This document shows, one piece after another, positions 23,988-31,800 of a DNA stretch of 41,244 bases (its first letter is position 1; each line of letters starts with the position of its first letter). The stretch is from Syntrophorhabdaceae bacterium (GTDB lineage: Bacteria > Desulfobacterota > Syntrophorhabdia > Syntrophorhabdales > Syntrophorhabdaceae). A program made the translations under genes and the position numbers. The notes under the pieces were generated by a model that saw only the letters and a list, made by a program, of their open reading frames with translations, was not told where the DNA came from and ran no database searches. The stretch lies in assembly GCA_017992765.1 (NCBI GenBank), contig JAGOOA010000003.1:18003-59246 (forward strand). The letters run 5' to 3'.

Positions 23988-24911
23988 TTACGATTGTGGC
24001 CGGGGGTAAAGGCCGGCTGATCTGACGATCTCCGGCACCATCTGCTCCCATTCGATGGCCATGATGTGGATGCCGCTGACCCCTTTGATGCCGCGCACCT
24101 TCTCGATCGTCTCCAGACAGATCCTGATGCCTTCCTCTGCCTGCTTTTCCTTCGGGGTATCCTGCATGCGCCTGATGAGGTCATCGGGCACATCCATGCC
24201 CGGCACGGAGTTTTTCATGTATTTCGCCATGCCGGCGGATTTCATCGGCGTGATCCCCGCGAGGATGTAGACCTTCTCGTGGACGCCGAGGTCTCGCACC
24301 ATCTCCATCCATTTCCCGAATTTATCGACGTTGAAGATGCACTGGGTCTGGACGAACTGTGCGCCGGCCTTTACCTTTTTCGCGAGCCGCATGGCCCTGA
24401 TCTCAAAGGGATCGGCGAAGGGGTTTGCGGCGCACCCCACGAAGAGGGCGGGCTTGCCTTTTATCTCTTCACCGCTTAGAAACCTGCCGTCGTCCGCCAT
24501 CTGCCTGATACACTGTATGAGCTGCATGGAGTCGATATCGAAGACGTTTTTTGCGGTGGGGTGGTCCCCGAACTTCTGGTGGTCGCCGGATAGGCAGAGG
24601 ATGTTGCTGATGCCCAGCGCGGCGGCGCCGAGGACGTCGCTCTGGATGGCGATCCTGTTCCGGTCCCTGCACACCATCTGCATGACAGGATCGAAGCCCA
24701 TCGCCTTCAATATGAGGGAGGCGGAGAGGCTGCTCATCCTCACGACGCTCGTCTGGTTGTCGGTGACGTTCACCGCATCGACATACCCTAACAGGAAACC
24801 TCCTTTTTTCTTTACTGCCTCCGGGTCAGCTCCTCGCGGGGGGCCGCACTCGGAGGTGACGGCAAAGTTGCCGGCCTTCAGTACCCTTTCCAGGCTGCTT
24901 GCAGTGCTCAT
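23988..24911 (-). CDS. metF: Methylenetetrahydrofolate reductase, MetF (copy 1)
   Basis: 307 residues of the MetF barrel. It reduces methylene-THF to methyl-THF in the methyl branch of the Wood-Ljungdahl pathway. Landmarks are TSECGPPRGADP at the N-terminus (catalytic Glu region), VNVTDNQTSVVRMSS, the flavin-binding CRDRNRIAIQSDVLGAA, LCLSGDHQ and QFVQTQCIFNVDKF. It overlaps metV by 4 nt (ATGA). This is the last gene of the 17-kb cluster. In Moorella the metV-metF pair is co-transcribed with hdrCBA-mvhD, the same order as here. Confidence 0.93.
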   Translation of the reverse strand: MSTASSLERVLKAGNFAVTSECGPPRGADPEAVKKKGGFLLGYVDAVNVTDNQTSVVRMSSLSASLILKAMGFDPVMQMVCRDRNRIAIQSDVLGAAALGISNILCLSGDHQKFGDHPTAKNVFDIDSMQLIQCIRQMADDGRFLSGEEIKGKPALFVGCAANPFADPFEIRAMRLAKKVKAGAQFVQTQCIFNVDKFGKWMEMVRDLGVHEKVYILAGITPMKSAGMAKYMKNSVPGMDVPDDLIRRMQDTPKEKQAEEGIRICLETIEKVRGIKGVSGIHIMAIEWEQMVPEIVRSAGLYPRPQS

Positions 24912-25576
24912 ATCTTCAAATCCTCCCTGATCCTCTTGCGCGGGCCGCCGTCCCTGCTTGTCGACCAGTCCTTAGCCGGCTGTATATCGAGGTACCTGTC
25001 AAGCATGCCCATCTCTTTGTAGCGGTCTACGATAAGCTGCCACGCGCAGGGCGTATCCTTGTCCACCTCGCAGACGCCTCCCTGCGAGCCGCCGCAGGGC
25101 CCGTTGAAGATGCTCTTCGCGCAGCGCGTAACGGGGCATATGCCGAGTGTTCTATCGAGGACGCAGTTGCCGCACCCCTGGCAGCGCTCGGCCCACATGC
25201 CGTGCTGCTCAGTGACGCCGTAAAACGTAGTGTTTACGGCGGGCAGGACGATCTTGTTCCGGTAATGCTCACCCACGAACTGTATGCCGCAGCCGCACGC
25301 CATCGAAAGCACAGCGTCAAAGTCATTGATAAAAGGCTTCAAGGCCTCAACGTATTCCGGGTCGCAGTTCCTTTCCAGGGTCACCTCTTTGATCTCTACG
25401 GGCTTGCCTTCCTTTGCCCTGAACAGGCGTATCTCCGACGCGAGCACCGCAACCTCCTTGGCGCCGCCGGCTGCGCAGACGGTAACGCATTCGTTGCAGC
25501 CGAGAAGGAGTATGCTGGAATAGGGCTTCAGCATCTCTATAATCTCTTCAAAAGGCTTTCTGTCAGCGACGATCAT
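24908..25576 (-). CDS. metV: MetV, Zn/Fe-S partner of MetF (copy 1)
   Basis: The frame is open far upstream through repeat DNA, but the start is set at the ATG at 25576, which has AAGGAG 7 nt upstream and begins the conserved MIVADRKPFEEI. The 222-residue protein has an N-terminal GCNECVTVCAAGG, an MACGCG block and a C-terminal cysteine-rich part (ERCQGCGNC, GICPVTRCAKS, FNGPCGGS, GGVCEVDKDTPCAWQL). MetV is the obligate small subunit that docks MetF and passes electrons to it. A 297-nt gap with two 123-bp repeats separates it from mvhD. Confidence 0.92.
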   Translation of the reverse strand: MIVADRKPFEEIIEMLKPYSSILLLGCNECVTVCAAGGAKEVAVLASEIRLFRAKEGKPVEIKEVTLERNCDPEYVEALKPFINDFDAVLSMACGCGIQFVGEHYRNKIVLPAVNTTFYGVTEQHGMWAERCQGCGNCVLDRTLGICPVTRCAKSIFNGPCGGSQGGVCEVDKDTPCAWQLIVDRYKEMGMLDRYLDIQPAKDWSTSRDGGPRKRIREDLKI

Positions 25577-25600
25577 AATAAACTCCTTAATTGAAATCCG

Positions 25601-25723
25601 AAGGACGAAGCACGTCCGCTCACTGCGTTCGCTCGGACGACCGCTTCGCTCGGACGAAGAGGCACTTGCTTTTGCGTCCCTCGTCCTAATGAGTCCCGCA
25701 CTTCGCGGGGCGAATGGTCGTCC
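25601..25723. repeat. 123-bp repeat, copy 1
   Basis: Begins AAGGACGAAGCACGTCC and ends GCGAATGGTCGTCC. It contains CGTCCG...CGGACG and CCCGC-ACTT-GCGGG stem-loops. Identical to copy 2 at 25743 (offset 142 bp), and like copy 3 at 26316 except for two mismatches. It has no coding signs. Confidence 0.92.
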
Positions 25724-25742
25724 CTCATGCCTTAACTCCAGG

Positions 25743-25865
25743 AAGGACGAAGCACGTCCGCTCACTGCGTTCGCTCGGACGACCGCTTCGCTCGGACGAA
25801 GAGGCACTTGCTTTTGCGTCCCTCGTCCTAATGAGTCCCGCACTTCGCGGGGCGAATGGTCGTCC
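25743..25865. repeat. 123-bp repeat, copy 2
   Basis: Second direct copy in the gap between mvhD and metV, separated from copy 1 by 19 nt and ending 9 nt before the mvhD stop. Its GGACGA...TCGTCC ends are inverted, in the manner of a miniature palindromic element. Confidence 0.92.
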
Positions 25866-25873
25866 TTCGTCCC

Positions 25874-26299
25874 TCATTTCTTATCTCCCTGCCGTTTCAC
25901 TGGATTCGGCCCCAGCCCCCGTATCTTCTCCGTCATTTCCTGCGCGATCTGGGCGAACTTCTGCCCCTCTGCCGATGAAAGGTTGTACATGGCAACCCGG
26001 TCTCGGCCGATCCCGCACTCGTCGAGAAGCTGCTTCGCGTATTCGACACGCTTCCGTGCCCTTATGTTTCCCACAAGAAAATGGCAGTCCCCTTCGAGGC
26101 AGCCGACGAGGCAGACGCCGTCGGCGCCGCTCTCAAAGGCCTTCATCACGTGAATGACATCAACCCTGCCTGTGCAGGGGACCTTAACGATCTTTACATT
26201 TGCCGGGTACGAAAGCCTCATCGAACCTGCCAGGTCCGCCGCCGTATACCCTCAGTACTCGCAGCAAAAAGCAATGATCTCCGGCTCAAAACTATTCAC
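25874..26299 (-). CDS. mvhD: Selenocysteine-containing MvhD-like hydrogenase/Hdr iron-sulfur subunit
   Basis: A GTG at 26299 with AAGGAG 5 nt upstream opens a frame that reads VNSFEPEIIAFCCEY, then TGA (26254-26252), then GYTAADLAGS and on into the rest of MvhD. Read as selenocysteine U16, the protein has 141 residues and the expected length and cofactor ligands: C12, C13 and U16 in FCCEYUGY, C42 (VPCTGRVD), C67 and C72 (GCLEGDCHF). MvhD carries a [2Fe-2S] cluster passing electrons to HdrA. A cut at the TGA would remove the N-terminal ligands. The final stop codon is also TGA. It lies between hdrA and metV and is bracketed by 123-bp repeats. Sec-containing MvhD homologues (VhuD type) are known. 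Confidence 0.88.
26223..26254 (-). promoter_or_regulatory. Candidate bacterial SECIS element of mvhD
   Basis: Directly after the in-frame UGA, 20 nt lead to a 6-bp stem GGACCU/AGGUUC closing a GGC loop. A short apical loop starting with G, 16-37 nt from the UGA, is the usual requirement for SelB-dependent insertion. The fold was drawn by eye. Confidence 0.65.
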
Positions 26300-26315
26300 A
26301 GCAACTCCTTGAATG

Positions 26316-26438
26316 AAGGACGATGGACGTCCGCTCACTGCGTTCGCTCGGACGACCGCTTCGCTCGGACGAAGAGGCACTTGCTTTTGCGTCCCTCGTC
26401 CTAATGAGTCCCGCACTTCGCGGGGCGAATGGTCGTCC
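26316..26438. repeat. 123-bp repeat, copy 3
   Basis: Same orientation as copies 1 and 2, with two mismatches near the left end. It fills most of the hdrA-mvhD gap, so mvhD lies between direct repeats. Confidence 0.92.
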
Positions 26439-26452
26439 TTCGTCCTTCGTCA

Positions 26453-29400
26453 TTATTTCACGCACAGCGCCTTCACCTTCTCCTCGAGCTGTATATCCCT
26501 GTAGTGCATAAGGTCGATCGCCTTTGCAGGGCATTCGGCTGCACAGGTGCCGCAGCCCTTGCATTTGCTGATGTCGATCTCCGCCTCGCCCCGCTCATTG
26601 ATAACGGGCACTGAATAGGGGCATACCCGGACGCAGGTGAGGCATGCTGCGCATTTCTCTCCCTCGACGCAGGCGACGACGCCGCCGACAGCCATCTTCT
26701 CTTTTGAGAGTATTGTCATCGCCCTCGCCGCCGCGCCTTCAGCCTGAACGATCGTCTCCTTCATATTTTTCGGCGAATGGGCGATGCCGCAGAGAAATAT
26801 GCCGTCAGAGGCGAAATCCACTGGCTTAAGCTTCATGTGGGCTTCGAGGAAGAACCCTTCGTTGGTTCTCGGCAGCTTAAGGAGCGTCGCGAGATCGTTG
26901 TTGTCCGGCGGTACGATGGCGCTGCTCAACACAATGAGGTCAGCGTCGAAGGATATGTTCTCCATAACGGACGGGTCATGGCAGGCCAGGGTGGGGTTGC
27001 TTCCTTTCAGGTCCAGAACCGGCTGCGCCGACATCTCATACCGTATGAACCTCACGCCGAGCCTCCTCGCCTCCAGATAATACCTTTCCAGGAAGCCGTA
27101 GGTGCGGATATCCCGGTAGAGGACCACCACATCGCACTCCGGGGCGAGATCCTTCAGCGCTATGGCGTTCTTTATGGCAGTAGAACAGCAGACCCTGCTG
27201 CAGTAAGGCCGCTCTTCGTTCCTTGACCCGACACACTGTATCATGGCGCATCGCTTAAAGGGGCCAAGCGTGCCGGCAGCGATCTTTCCCTCAAGCTCAT
27301 GCTGCGTCATGACCCTTTTATCTTCGCCGTAGCCGAAATGGCCGTGAGGCTTCAGCTCCTTGCCGCCTGTGGCAATGATGATGACCCCGTGCTCTATCTT
27401 CTTGTGTTCTTTCGATGCGCCAGCTGCGATGCCCGTTGAAAAATTTCCCTTAAAGCCGCCGTGGTCGACGACGGCGGCATTTATCTCCACGTGGATGAGC
27501 GGGTGGCCCGTTACCTTTTCTATTGTTTCTTTCAGGAATCCCTGCACATCGATGCCATCGAGGGTGCGGTGAATGTGGCGAAGGTTTCCGCCAAGCGCCT
27601 CTTCCTTTTCTATCAGGAAGACCTCGAAGCCCTGGTCGGCAAGCTTGAGGGCCGCCGTCATACCGCCGATGCCGCCGCCGACAACGAGCGCCTTTCTGTT
27701 GACATCTATGGTGGCCTCTCTCAGCGGCTTTATATGGTTGGCGTTCATGACCGCCATTCTTACGAGGGCCTTTGCCTTTTCCGTCGCGTCCTCTTTATCG
27801 TGCATATGGACCCATGAGCACTGGTCCCTGATATTCGCCATCTCGAAGAGATATTTATTCAACCCCTTCTCGCGAATGGTCGCCCTGAAGAGGGGCTCGT
27901 GCGTCCTGGGAGAGCAGGAGGCGACGACGACCCTGTTTATCCTGTGCTCCTCAAGGAGCTTCTTCATCTTGTCCTGGGTATCCTGGGAACAGGTAAAGAG
28001 GTTGTCGTCGGAAAGGACGACATTGGGAAGCCCTTTTGAATATTCCTTCACCTCGGGGACATTTACCACGCCGCCGATATTGACGCCGCAATTGCAGACA
28101 AAAACGCCTATCCGCGGCTCCTCGGCGTCGACGTCTCGTTCGTCAGGGAGCTTTTGGACGACGAGGTCTTTTCCCCGCGCCCCGGTGATGAGCGATGCCG
28201 CCTCGCATGCCGCGCCGCAGGCGGCCGTCACGGTCTCGGGGATATCCTGGGGGGATTCGCAGGCGCCGCATGCGTAGATCCCCTCGCGCGAGGTGAGGAG
28301 GGGATTTTCTGCCCCTCCCTTGATAAAGCCGTATCCGTTGAGCTCTATGCCCAGCGTCGTTGCAAGCTTTGCGAGGTTTTTTGATGGCCTTAAGCCCACA
28401 GAGAGAACGATCATGTCGAATGTTTCTTCCCGCAGCTCGCCGCCGTCGTCAACGTATACGACGGACACGTCTTGCGTCGCGGGGTTCTCAAGGATCCTCG
28501 ATACCATCGATTTTATATACCTGACGCCATACTCGCCTTTTGCCCGCTCAAAGTACTGATCGAAGCCTTTTCCGTACGCACGTATATCCATGTAAAAGAT
28601 CGTCGCCTCGACGTCGTTCTGGTGCTCCTTCGCAATGACCGCCTCTTTGGTCGCGTACATGCAGCATACGGACGAGCAGTATTCGTTCACCTTGTCCCTG
28701 CTCCCTACACACTGGATGAAGCCGATCTTTTTCGGTATCTTCCCGTCGGAGGGCCTCATGACAACGCTCCCCGTGGGGCCCGTCGCAGAGAGGATGCGCT
28801 CGAATTCGACGCTGGTGACCACGTTCGGGTAGACCCCGTAGCCGAATTCCTTTTTCCCGTGGGCGTCGTATTCATCAAAACCGCTTGCCACGATGATGCT
28901 GCCTACCTCCAACCTTTCTTCGACGGGCCCTTCGCTGTAATCAATGGCCTCGGGTTTGCAGAACTCCTCGCATATCCTGCACCCCAGGCACCTTCGGCAG
29001 CTTAAACACCTCTTCGCCTCTTCCATGGCCTCTTTTTCGTTGAGCGCCAGGTAGACCTCATGGAAGCCTTTTCTTTCTTCGACCGGTATCGATGGTATGG
29101 CAACGCGCGCCTTCTTTGCTATACCGCCGGGAACATCCTCAACGAGCGCATCCTCGCGGGCCAGCCTTCCTTCCCTCAGGTCTCTTCCCTCAAGATAGCG
29201 CCTGATCGACTCGGCCGCCTCGTTGCCCTGGGCTATCGCGTCGATCGCCATCTTCGGCCCTGTCGCGGCGTCTCCGCCCGCAAAGATGCCTTCAGCAGAC
29301 GTCTGGAGGGTGACGGGGTCTGCCTTGATCCTGCCGTCAGGGTATCGCTCAATGCCCTGGATGCCTGCAAGGAAGTCCGTATCGACAGCCTGCCCGATGG

Positions 29401-30859
29401 CAAGGATGACCGTGTCGGCCTTGAAGCGCTTTGTCGTCGAGTCCTCGTAGCAAGGGTTGAAGCGCCCGCTCTCGTCAAACACGGAGAGGCACCGCTTGCA
29501 GTCGATGCCCGCCGCGCAGCCTTCGTCGGACAGCATGATCTCTTTCGGCCCCCAGGACGTATGGATCGTAATCCCTTCTTCGAGGGCCTGCCTGATCTCC
29601 CATTGATGGGCCGGCATCTCGTCCCAGCGCTCGAGGCACGCCATGTGCACATCGCCGGCGCCGCATCGTTTTGCCGTGAGCGCCACATCGATGGCGACGT
29701 TGCCGCCCCCGATGACAAGGACGGTGCTGCCCAGCTCCACCGGTTCATTTTTGTTGACCTTCCGCAAAAATTCTATCCCGTTTATGACGCCGCCGGCCCT
29801 TTCGTTCGCGATGCCGAGGCCCCTGCTGCCGTGTGCGCCGGGGCTTACGAAGAGGGCGTCATAATCGCTGCGGATCTCGTTGATCGATACGTCTTTCCCG
29901 ACGGCCGTGTTGTACCGTACCGTGATGCCCATCTTTTCCACAATGGCGACTTCCCTCGCCAGCACGTCCTTTGGCAGGCGGTATGCGGGGATACCGAGAT
30001 AGAGCATGCCGCCGAGCCTGTCGTGGGCCTCGAAGACCGTGACGCCGTACCCTGCCTTTCTCAGCTCTATGGCGCATGCGAGTCCTGCTGGCCCTCCCCC
30101 TATGACCGCTATCTTTTCCTTCCGCGCTTCGGCGATCTCCGGGACAGGGGCTTCTCTTCTCCCGGCCTCGTAGTCGGCAACGAACCTTTTCAGGGCGCAT
30201 ATAGCGACGGGCTGGTCCACTTTTCTGCCCCGAAGGCACTCGTCCTCGCAGGGGTGGCTGCATATGCGGCCGATGACGCCGGGGAAGGGGAGCCTTTCCC
30301 TGATGAGGTCAAGGGCGTCGAAAAACCTGCCCTCGGCGATGAGCCCCACGTAGTCGCGCACGTTGAGGTTGACGGGGCAGCGGTCAACGCACGGCGCTAT
30401 CTCCCTGTCTATCATATATGTCGATGGGATCGCCTGGGGAAAATTGAGGTATGCCGCGCTCCGCTGCGACATTCCCATGTTGTAGCCGCTTCCTACCTCA
30501 AGGGGGCAGCTGGGGGCGCAGAGCGCGCAGGACGTGCATTTATCGGGCAGCACCCTGCGGGGCCTCCGCTTCAGCGTGACAGTGAAGTTGCCCGGCACGC
30601 CGTCGAGGGCCGCGACATCGGAGTTCATGAGGAGCTCGATGTTCGGGTTCCTTCCCACCTCCACGAGCTTCGGCGCCATGATGCACATGGAGCAGTCGTT
30701 GGTGGGGAACGTCTTGTCGAGCTGCGACATATTGCCGCCGATGTTCGGCTTCTCGTCGACGAGGTACACCCTGTAGCCCGCCTCGACAAGATTGAGCGAC
30801 GCCTCCATCCCTGCGATGCCGCCGCCGATCACGAGAACCTTTCCAACCTTTTCTGTCAT
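26453..30859 (-). CDS. hdrA: Giant HdrA with inserted GltD-like module
   Basis: 1468 residues. Domain order: HdrA-type FAD start (GGGIAG 12-17); a 4-Cys cluster C108-C118; a GltD-like insert (~150-570) with an N-terminal C157/C161 ferredoxin-like part, FAD site GGGPAG (254-259), NAD(P) site GGGNVA (384-389) and an AGGDAATGP tail; cysteine-rich C618-C634; the second part of the first HdrA with QCVGSRD and CSSVCC (~717-733); then a complete second HdrA (~916-1468) with CNCGVN, GGGIGG (1061-1066), CVGSRN, and two C-terminal [4Fe-4S] motifs (C1403-C1413, C1433-C1443). HdrA flavoproteins bifurcate electrons in the cytoplasm. The GltD part should bring NAD(P)H into the complex. It follows a small winged-helix gene across a repeat-filled gap. 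Confidence 0.93.
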   Translation of the reverse strand: MTEKVGKVLVIGGGIAGMEASLNLVEAGYRVYLVDEKPNIGGNMSQLDKTFPTNDCSMCIMAPKLVEVGRNPNIELLMNSDVAALDGVPGNFTVTLKRRPRRVLPDKCTSCALCAPSCPLEVGSGYNMGMSQRSAAYLNFPQAIPSTYMIDREIAPCVDRCPVNLNVRDYVGLIAEGRFFDALDLIRERLPFPGVIGRICSHPCEDECLRGRKVDQPVAICALKRFVADYEAGRREAPVPEIAEARKEKIAVIGGGPAGLACAIELRKAGYGVTVFEAHDRLGGMLYLGIPAYRLPKDVLAREVAIVEKMGITVRYNTAVGKDVSINEIRSDYDALFVSPGAHGSRGLGIANERAGGVINGIEFLRKVNKNEPVELGSTVLVIGGGNVAIDVALTAKRCGAGDVHMACLERWDEMPAHQWEIRQALEEGITIHTSWGPKEIMLSDEGCAAGIDCKRCLSVFDESGRFNPCYEDSTTKRFKADTVILAIGQAVDTDFLAGIQGIERYPDGRIKADPVTLQTSAEGIFAGGDAATGPKMAIDAIAQGNEAAESIRRYLEGRDLREGRLAREDALVEDVPGGIAKKARVAIPSIPVEERKGFHEVYLALNEKEAMEEAKRCLSCRRCLGCRICEEFCKPEAIDYSEGPVEERLEVGSIIVASGFDEYDAHGKKEFGYGVYPNVVTSVEFERILSATGPTGSVVMRPSDGKIPKKIGFIQCVGSRDKVNEYCSSVCCMYATKEAVIAKEHQNDVEATIFYMDIRAYGKGFDQYFERAKGEYGVRYIKSMVSRILENPATQDVSVVYVDDGGELREETFDMIVLSVGLRPSKNLAKLATTLGIELNGYGFIKGGAENPLLTSREGIYACGACESPQDIPETVTAACGAACEAASLITGARGKDLVVQKLPDERDVDAEEPRIGVFVCNCGVNIGGVVNVPEVKEYSKGLPNVVLSDDNLFTCSQDTQDKMKKLLEEHRINRVVVASCSPRTHEPLFRATIREKGLNKYLFEMANIRDQCSWVHMHDKEDATEKAKALVRMAVMNANHIKPLREATIDVNRKALVVGGGIGGMTAALKLADQGFEVFLIEKEEALGGNLRHIHRTLDGIDVQGFLKETIEKVTGHPLIHVEINAAVVDHGGFKGNFSTGIAAGASKEHKKIEHGVIIIATGGKELKPHGHFGYGEDKRVMTQHELEGKIAAGTLGPFKRCAMIQCVGSRNEERPYCSRVCCSTAIKNAIALKDLAPECDVVVLYRDIRTYGFLERYYLEARRLGVRFIRYEMSAQPVLDLKGSNPTLACHDPSVMENISFDADLIVLSSAIVPPDNNDLATLLKLPRTNEGFFLEAHMKLKPVDFASDGIFLCGIAHSPKNMKETIVQAEGAAARAMTILSKEKMAVGGVVACVEGEKCAACLTCVRVCPYSVPVINERGEAEIDISKCKGCGTCAAECPAKAIDLMHYRDIQLEEKVKALCVK

Positions 30860-30894
30860 AACCTTACATAACCTTTCATAAGTCCTTAAAATCT

Positions 30895-31040
30895 GTTCAA
30901 CGTTCTATGTTCAACGTTCAACGTTAAAACAAAACAGACCATATAAACGCCTTATACTTCTTTGTAATCTCGATATACGAAATACTATATACGATATACG
31001 ATTTGCCATGAGCCATGAGCTATCAACCATGAGCCGCATC
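30895..31040. repeat. Three heptamer arrays between hdrA and the winged-helix gene
   Basis: GTTCAAC/GTTCTAT/GTTCAAC/GTTCAAC/GTTAAAA (30895-30929), CGATATA/CGAAATA/CTATATA/CGATATA (30971-30998) and CCATGAG/CCATGAG/CTATCAA/CCATGAG (31006-31033). All keep a strict 7-nt step. The gap holds no gene. Confidence 0.8.
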
Positions 31041-31041
31041 T

Positions 31042-31404
31042 CTATCTTTTCCTCCTGAATATCACATCCCTGTCCCTGTGTCCTGCCATCTCAACGAGGT
31101 TCTTTCGCACAAGCTCCTTGAGGTGGTCAAATATCATTTTTTGTCCCATGCCGAGCCTTGCGGAAAGGACAGGTATGGTTTCGCCCTGCTCCGGCAGCGC
31201 CTCCAGTATCTTTGCCCTCTCAAGGGCAGCGGCAAGGAGGGGTGCAAAAACAAGGGAGAACTGCCTGTTCGTAAAGCGCTCCCCGTATACGTTCCCCGTA
31301 TTCAGCGCATCCTTCCTGTCGAGAAGCCTCTTCAGCCTCTGTGCCCCTTCGGGATCGTGTGTTCCTATGAAAGCGAGTTTATCTACAACGTCGGAGCTGT
31401 TCAT
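31042..31404 (-). CDS. Small winged-helix protein in the hdr cluster
   Basis: 120 residues. The N-terminal 60 show no recognised motif (helical, with RKDALNTGNVYGERF). The C-terminal half is a winged helix: ETIPVLSARLGMGQKMIFDHLKELVRKNLVEM, then a basic wing RDVIFRRKR. It resembles ArsR-like or MarR-like DNA-binding domains, so it may regulate the cluster; a structural role in the Hdr complex cannot be excluded. It lies between hdrB and hdrA, where Moorella has no such gene. A promoter directly before its ATG would allow it and hdrA-mvhD-metVF to be transcribed separately. Confidence 0.7.
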   Translation of the reverse strand: MNSSDVVDKLAFIGTHDPEGAQRLKRLLDRKDALNTGNVYGERFTNRQFSLVFAPLLAAALERAKILEALPEQGETIPVLSARLGMGQKMIFDHLKELVRKNLVEMAGHRDRDVIFRRKR

Positions 31405-31409
31405 GATAA

Positions 31410-31440
31410 ATTATCCCTGATACATAATTTGGAGTGTCAA
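31410..31440 (-). promoter_or_regulatory. Candidate internal promoter before the winged-helix gene
   Basis: TTGACA (31440-31435) and GATAAT (31415-31410) on the minus strand. The 19-nt spacer is longer than ideal. Only 5 nt lie between the -10 and the ATG, predicting a leaderless message. Confidence 0.4.
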
Positions 31441-31494
31441 TGCCGGGCTTTCCGCAAGCAAACCATCGAGGCGAGGAAGCTCGGTCGTATAATC

Positions 31495-31728
31495 CCCCCT
31501 CTCCCTGACCCTCTCCCGCCAGGGGAGAGGGAATGTTTGTGCTATGACCCTTTTCCGTAAAGAGAGAGGGAATGTTTGTGCTATGACCCTTTTCCGTAAA
31601 GAGAGAGGGAATGTTTTTGCTATGACCCTTTTCCGTAAAGAGAGAGGGAATGTTTTTGCTATGACCCTTTTCCGTAAAGAGAGAGGGAATATTGTTACCC
31701 CGAAGCGCTGCTTCAGGGGATCTATTGA
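31495..31728. repeat. 39-bp tandem array (four units) with flanking palindrome
   Basis: The 396-nt gap between hdrB and the winged-helix gene has no gene. A CCTGACCCTCTCCCGCC lead is followed by four 39-bp units starting at 31531, 31570, 31609 and 31648. Each runs GAATGTTTxTGCTATGACCC and then TTTTCCGTAAAGAGAGAGG. A palindrome (CCCCGAAGC/GCTTCAGGGG) closes the array. Confidence 0.9.
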
Positions 31729-31800
31729 TGGAGCGTGTTTGCGGGGAAAGCCCGGCATCGACACTCATCCTTATAGAAGATCCGGTTTTTTCCATTTTCA

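Noticed and set aside
25577-25843. N-terminal extension of metV copy 1 through the 123-bp repeats
   Set aside because: The open frame there is Arg/Ser-rich repeat translation. The ATG at 25576 has an ideal ribosome site and aligns with metV copy 2.
26252-26254. TGA in mvhD as a nonsense mutation or pseudogene
   Set aside because: The frame is intact on both sides, the upstream part has its own ribosome site and conserved FCC ligands, and the codon lies at a known Sec/Cys position with a SECIS-like hairpin.
29060-30871. Long open frame (about 600 codons) on the plus strand opposite hdrA
   Set aside because: It is the complementary-frame shadow of GC-rich hdrA. It has no recognisable domain, while the minus strand encodes clear flavin and Fe-S motifs throughout.
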